Shown: positions 61,644-64,000 of the stretch, in pieces | How the letters are laid out: every line of letters starts with the position of its first letter | Position numbering within the stretch: position 1 is the stretch's first letter | From: a bacterium D16-34 | Lineage (GTDB): Bacteria; Actinomycetota; Coriobacteriia; Coriobacteriales; Eggerthellaceae | Length of the DNA: 64,000 nucleotides | Assembly (NCBI GenBank): GCA_003612515.1 | Contig: RAZB01000005.1 | Location: forward strand, 1-64,000 | Reading direction: 5' to 3' | Notes under the pieces: generated by a model | The model's database searches: none | The model's input: only the letters and a program-made list of their open reading frames with translations | Told to the model about the DNA's origin: nothing | Program-made: the position numbers and the translations under genes

Positions 61644-62609
61644 CTAGTTCTCAAGCTCTTCTTGAGGCAGGCGTTTTGAGTTCTCCTTGAGCTTTTTGTG
61701 TGTTTCGTCGCCACGACGCCTACTGGCATTTCTTTTCTGTGACACAAGAAGACCTGCGATGGTCATGACTACACCAACAACAATCGATTCGTTCAAAGGC
61801 TCACCAAGCAGGATGATGGCTGATGTCGCTGTTATCACAGGAACGAGGTAGATGTAGGTCGTGGAAATAGTCGGACCGAGATGCTTCACGGAGACACCCC
61901 AGGTGACGAAGCATGCGGCGGAGGCAAACACGCCAAGAAAGACCAGGTTTGAGAGATTTTGCCACTCGAAGACGTCCTGAACAGGAAGTGTTGCGCCGTC
62001 GACGATGAGCGTGGCGGGCAGAATGAAGGCAAGCCCCCAGAGAAAGGTGCGCTTTGTTGAAGCTACGGTCTCGTAACCTAAGTTGGTGATCTTTTGGACG
62101 AGGATAGAATAGATTGCCCAGACAAGCCCTGCGAGAAGAGCGAGGGCATCGCCCAAGATTGCATCAGTCGTCAAGGAAAATGCTTCTCCTGCGGGGTTTG
62201 ACCCAATGCCAATTATGACGAGTCCTCCCATGGCAATGACAAACCCTAGGAAAAAGCGTGGGCTTAGCGAGGATCTGTCGCCAAGGAGTGCAGCAAGTAT
62301 TGCGGTAAACAAAGGCGAGGCAGCCACGATCACGCCGACCGCGGTTGCGGTAGTGAAGACAAGCGCCACGTTTTCCATGAGGTAATATGCCCCAATTCCT
62401 GTAGCACCTGCAGCGATAAATAACAGCTCGTGCTTTTTCTCTTTGAGGTGAAGGATATGGGGTCTCAAAGCGCAGAGCGCAATAAAGCCGATGGTGAAAC
62501 GTATCAGCAGGATCCAAAGTGGCGTGAAATCTGTCAGAAGCACTTTCGTAGACACGAAAGTGGTGCCCCAAACAAATATGTTAAAGAGGGCTATCAGGTG
62601 GTATCTCAT
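61644..62609 (-). CDS. EamA/DMT-superfamily transporter
   Basis: A 321-aa protein with ten predicted helices in two EamA halves (FNIFVWGTTFVSTKVLLTDF at the start; ALLAGLVWAIYSILVQKITN at the start of the second half) and a basic C-terminal tail. It exports small metabolites or amino acids, substrate unknown. GGAGG lies 8 nt before the ATG. Its start overlaps the AraC gene's stop by 4 bp (ATGA), so the two form an operon. Confidence 0.92.
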   Translation of the reverse strand: MRYHLIALFNIFVWGTTFVSTKVLLTDFTPLWILLIRFTIGFIALCALRPHILHLKEKKHELLFIAAGATGIGAYYLMENVALVFTTATAVGVIVAASPLFTAILAALLGDRSSLSPRFFLGFVIAMGGLVIIGIGSNPAGEAFSLTTDAILGDALALLAGLVWAIYSILVQKITNLGYETVASTKRTFLWGLAFILPATLIVDGATLPVQDVFEWQNLSNLVFLGVFASAACFVTWGVSVKHLGPTISTTYIYLVPVITATSAIILLGEPLNESIVVGVVMTIAGLLVSQKRNASRRRGDETHKKLKENSKRLPQEELEN

Positions 62610-63415
62610 ACCTGATTCCTCCTTGCAGTCATCTTACGATAAGCAACGGGCGTAGTGCCTAACCGCTGCTTGAACATACGCGTCAAATGCGCCTGATCTG
62701 CAAAACCGGTCTCCTCTGCGACATCGGCGGGGCTTGCGCCTTGCGCCAGCAGTTTGCAAGCGCACTCGATGCGAAGCGATGTGAGATGCTGCAGAGGCGT
62801 GATGGAGAAGCGACGACGATACGCGCGAATGAGGGCGTATTCCGATATGTTTTCGCCTTGTGCTAGTTCTTTGATAGAAGCGGGTTTTGCTAGATGTCCG
62901 AGCATATGGGCATAGGCGCGAAGGGTTACATCTTCGTTTTGGGTGGGAAGATGTTGTACGACCTCGTTTGATTCTAAGAGGCTCGCCAGGTAGAGAGCGC
63001 GCTCGAGAATGGCTTCGTCGTCTTCGCTCCGTATCGCTTCCATAAGTGTCTCAAATGCCTCTGCTGCCGCGTCTTCGCCATCTTGTAGAGGCGCAAGAAC
63101 TGCTCCGTCGAGTTTGTCGGTTGCAATAGTCACGCTGTCGTAGGCGAAAAGCTCGTCGCTGCTATGGGTGCATCCGTGCACGTCACCGGGGTTAAAGACG
63201 ATGAGGTCGCCAGGATATATGCGCAGGGTTTTCCCATTGAGCATCAGTTCGCGTTCGCCTTGCCTCACGCGTCCTATGACGTAGTGGTCATGCGAATGTG
63301 CGACAAATGGCTGCACGAACCCGCTATACGACCGCCGCTCCCCACCAAGCGAGGGGAGCGGGGATACGCTGCAGCAAGGTGCGGCTTTGGTTGTATTTCT
63401 CGTAATCGCTCTCAT
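62606..63415 (-). CDS. AraC-family regulator (cupin plus HTH)
   Basis: A 269-aa protein. An AraC-type cupin domain (AHSHDHYVIGRVRQGERELM, then PGDLIVFNPGDVHGC) precedes a C-terminal double HTH (ISEYALIRAYRRRFSITPLQ; ADVAEETGFADQAHLTRMFK). It probably controls the EamA transporter that overlaps its stop. Oddity: residues of about 13-32 (SVSPLPSLGGERRSYSGF) are encoded by a 59-bp palindromic repeat that recurs in non-coding DNA at 63599, so the N-terminus was built from a repeat. No good ribosome binding site precedes the ATG. Confidence 0.88.
   Translation of the reverse strand: MRAITRNTTKAAPCCSVSPLPSLGGERRSYSGFVQPFVAHSHDHYVIGRVRQGERELMLNGKTLRIYPGDLIVFNPGDVHGCTHSSDELFAYDSVTIATDKLDGAVLAPLQDGEDAAAEAFETLMEAIRSEDDEAILERALYLASLLESNEVVQHLPTQNEDVTLRAYAHMLGHLAKPASIKELAQGENISEYALIRAYRRRFSITPLQHLTSLRIECACKLLAQGASPADVAEETGFADQAHLTRMFKQRLGTTPVAYRKMTARRNQV
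63324..63382. repeat. 59-bp REP-like palindromic repeat, copy in the AraC gene start
   Basis: Begins CTATACGACCGC and contains the stem GCTCCCC/GGGGAGC around ACCAAGCGA. It is nearly identical to 63599-63657 (two or three differences). This copy lies inside the 5' end of the AraC coding sequence. Confidence 0.85.
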
Positions 63416-63598
63416 AGAACCAGCATCTTTCCAAACGGTATGCCTATTATCGCTGTTTTTTCTTAGAGCGAAAACTTTAACGGAAGGGCTCTATGAGATC
63501 TTGAATGAAATTGCAGGTTGTATTCTTCGATTAGATAAAAGGGCGCCAGCTACTCACAAATGCTATCTTTCTCAAGCTTACATGGCTACACGATTCCA

Positions 63599-63657
63599 CT
63601 ATACGACCGCTGCTCCCCACCAAGCGAGGGGAGCGGGGATACGCTGCGGCAAGGTGT
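63599..63657. repeat. 59-bp REP-like palindromic repeat, intergenic copy
   Basis: Same unit as at 63324, here between the LysR stop (63678) and the AraC gene. It can form a hairpin GCTCCCC/GGGGAGC and may end the LysR transcript. The rest of the 63416-63598 region shows no gene. Confidence 0.85.
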
Positions 63658-63677
63658 GTCTTGCTTGGCGCTTCTTG

Positions 63678-64000
63678 CTATGAAGATAACGATTGGGCTG
63701 CAATACGGGAAAATAACTCCATGGCAGCAGTTTGACGATGCGAAATTCGTCGCGCGCAAAAAATCGATACGGAAGATCTCTCTGGACTCCACTTTAACGG
63801 AACCAGAGCGCCTTTCTCGATATCGTCTCGAACCACGAACTCAGGAAGGATCGAGAACCCCATACCCATCGACACGCAGCACTTAAGCGCTTGTATACTC
63901 CACATCTCTATGGCTTCATTGTAGGTGATATTGCGAGTTTTGAGGTACTGCTCAGAAATGCCGCGAACGACACTATCAGGCTCGTCTACGATGAGGGGTA
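63678..64000 (-). CDS. LysR-family regulator, C-terminal part (runs off the window)
   Basis: The minus strand is open from the window edge to the stop at 63678, giving 107 codons: LIVDEPDSVVRGISEQYLKT, TYNEAIEMWSIQALKCCVSM, GMGFSILPEFVVRDD. This is the end of a LysR substrate-binding domain (the G-G---LP----- motif is clear). The N-terminal HTH lies outside the window. The short reading starting at Met 63905 is not a separate gene. Confidence 0.85.
   Translation of the reverse strand, partial: PLIVDEPDSVVRGISEQYLKTRNITYNEAIEMWSIQALKCCVSMGMGFSILPEFVVRDDIEKGALVPLKWSPERSSVSIFCARRISHRQTAAMELFSRIAAQSLSS

Noticed and set aside
1-64000. tRNA, rRNA, prophage, complete insertion sequence or integrase genes
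   Set aside because: No conserved TpsiC-type arms, rRNA stretches, transposase, integrase or phage structural proteins were seen on either strand.

Overview
The window looks like part of a chromosome from a gut-type anaerobic actinobacterium of the Coriobacteriia/Eggerthellales. Evidence is the run of Tat-exported flavoprotein reductases, each next to a LuxR-type regulator with a polytopic membrane N-terminus, together with multihaem cytochromes, a DMSO-reductase-type molybdoenzyme operon and a bile-salt-hydrolase-like gene. Base composition is moderate by eye, lower than most described Eggerthellaceae, so I do not name a genus.

Layout. 0.6-4.3 kb: a flavoprotein (FAD plus C-terminal FMN domain) divergent from a LuxR regulator. 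4.3-8.7 kb: two HTH regulators, small membrane proteins, an ADP-ribosylglycohydrolase and a lipoprotein. 8.7-12.1 kb: LuxR plus flavoprotein. 12.3-20.2 kb: a molybdoenzyme region (NrfD-like protein, GntR regulator, slipin, catalytic subunit, four-cluster ferredoxin, NrfD anchor, TorD chaperone) with a repeated TGTCATA-type motif in front of its two transcription units. 20.2-23 kb: YbaK-type deacylase and three broken genes. 23.1-41.9 kb: four more LuxR/flavoprotein modules, two of them with cytochrome subunits, plus a bile-salt-hydrolase-like gene and a decayed esterase. 42-59 kb: an accessory region with a Fic protein, a DEDDh exonuclease, an MGMT-like protein, a SAM-riboswitch-like leader before an unknown gene, a complete type II-C CRISPR-Cas locus (tracrRNA, cas9, cas1, cas2, 8 repeats), a gene remnant, a GIY-YIG/SF1-helicase plus MazG-like two-gene unit, a pentapeptide protein, an ATP-grasp protein and a Sel1 protein. 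58.7-64 kb: MerR regulator, MFS exporter, AlkD-like protein, AraC/EamA pair, and a LysR gene cut by the window edge.

How it fits together. Six separate pairs of membrane-anchored regulator and exported reductase suggest sensing and respiring of six different organic electron acceptors. Some reductases carry their own electron-transfer domain (FMN), some have a cytochrome gene, and three have neither. The molybdoenzyme operon adds a further respiratory route.

Intergenic DNA carries a roughly 200-bp dispersed repeat family (six copies, all in the same orientation) and a second, MITE-like family. The strongest candidates for undescribed biology are the GIY-YIG-helicase/MazG pair beside the CRISPR locus, the riboswitch-like leader at 45.6 kb, and the dispersed structured repeat.
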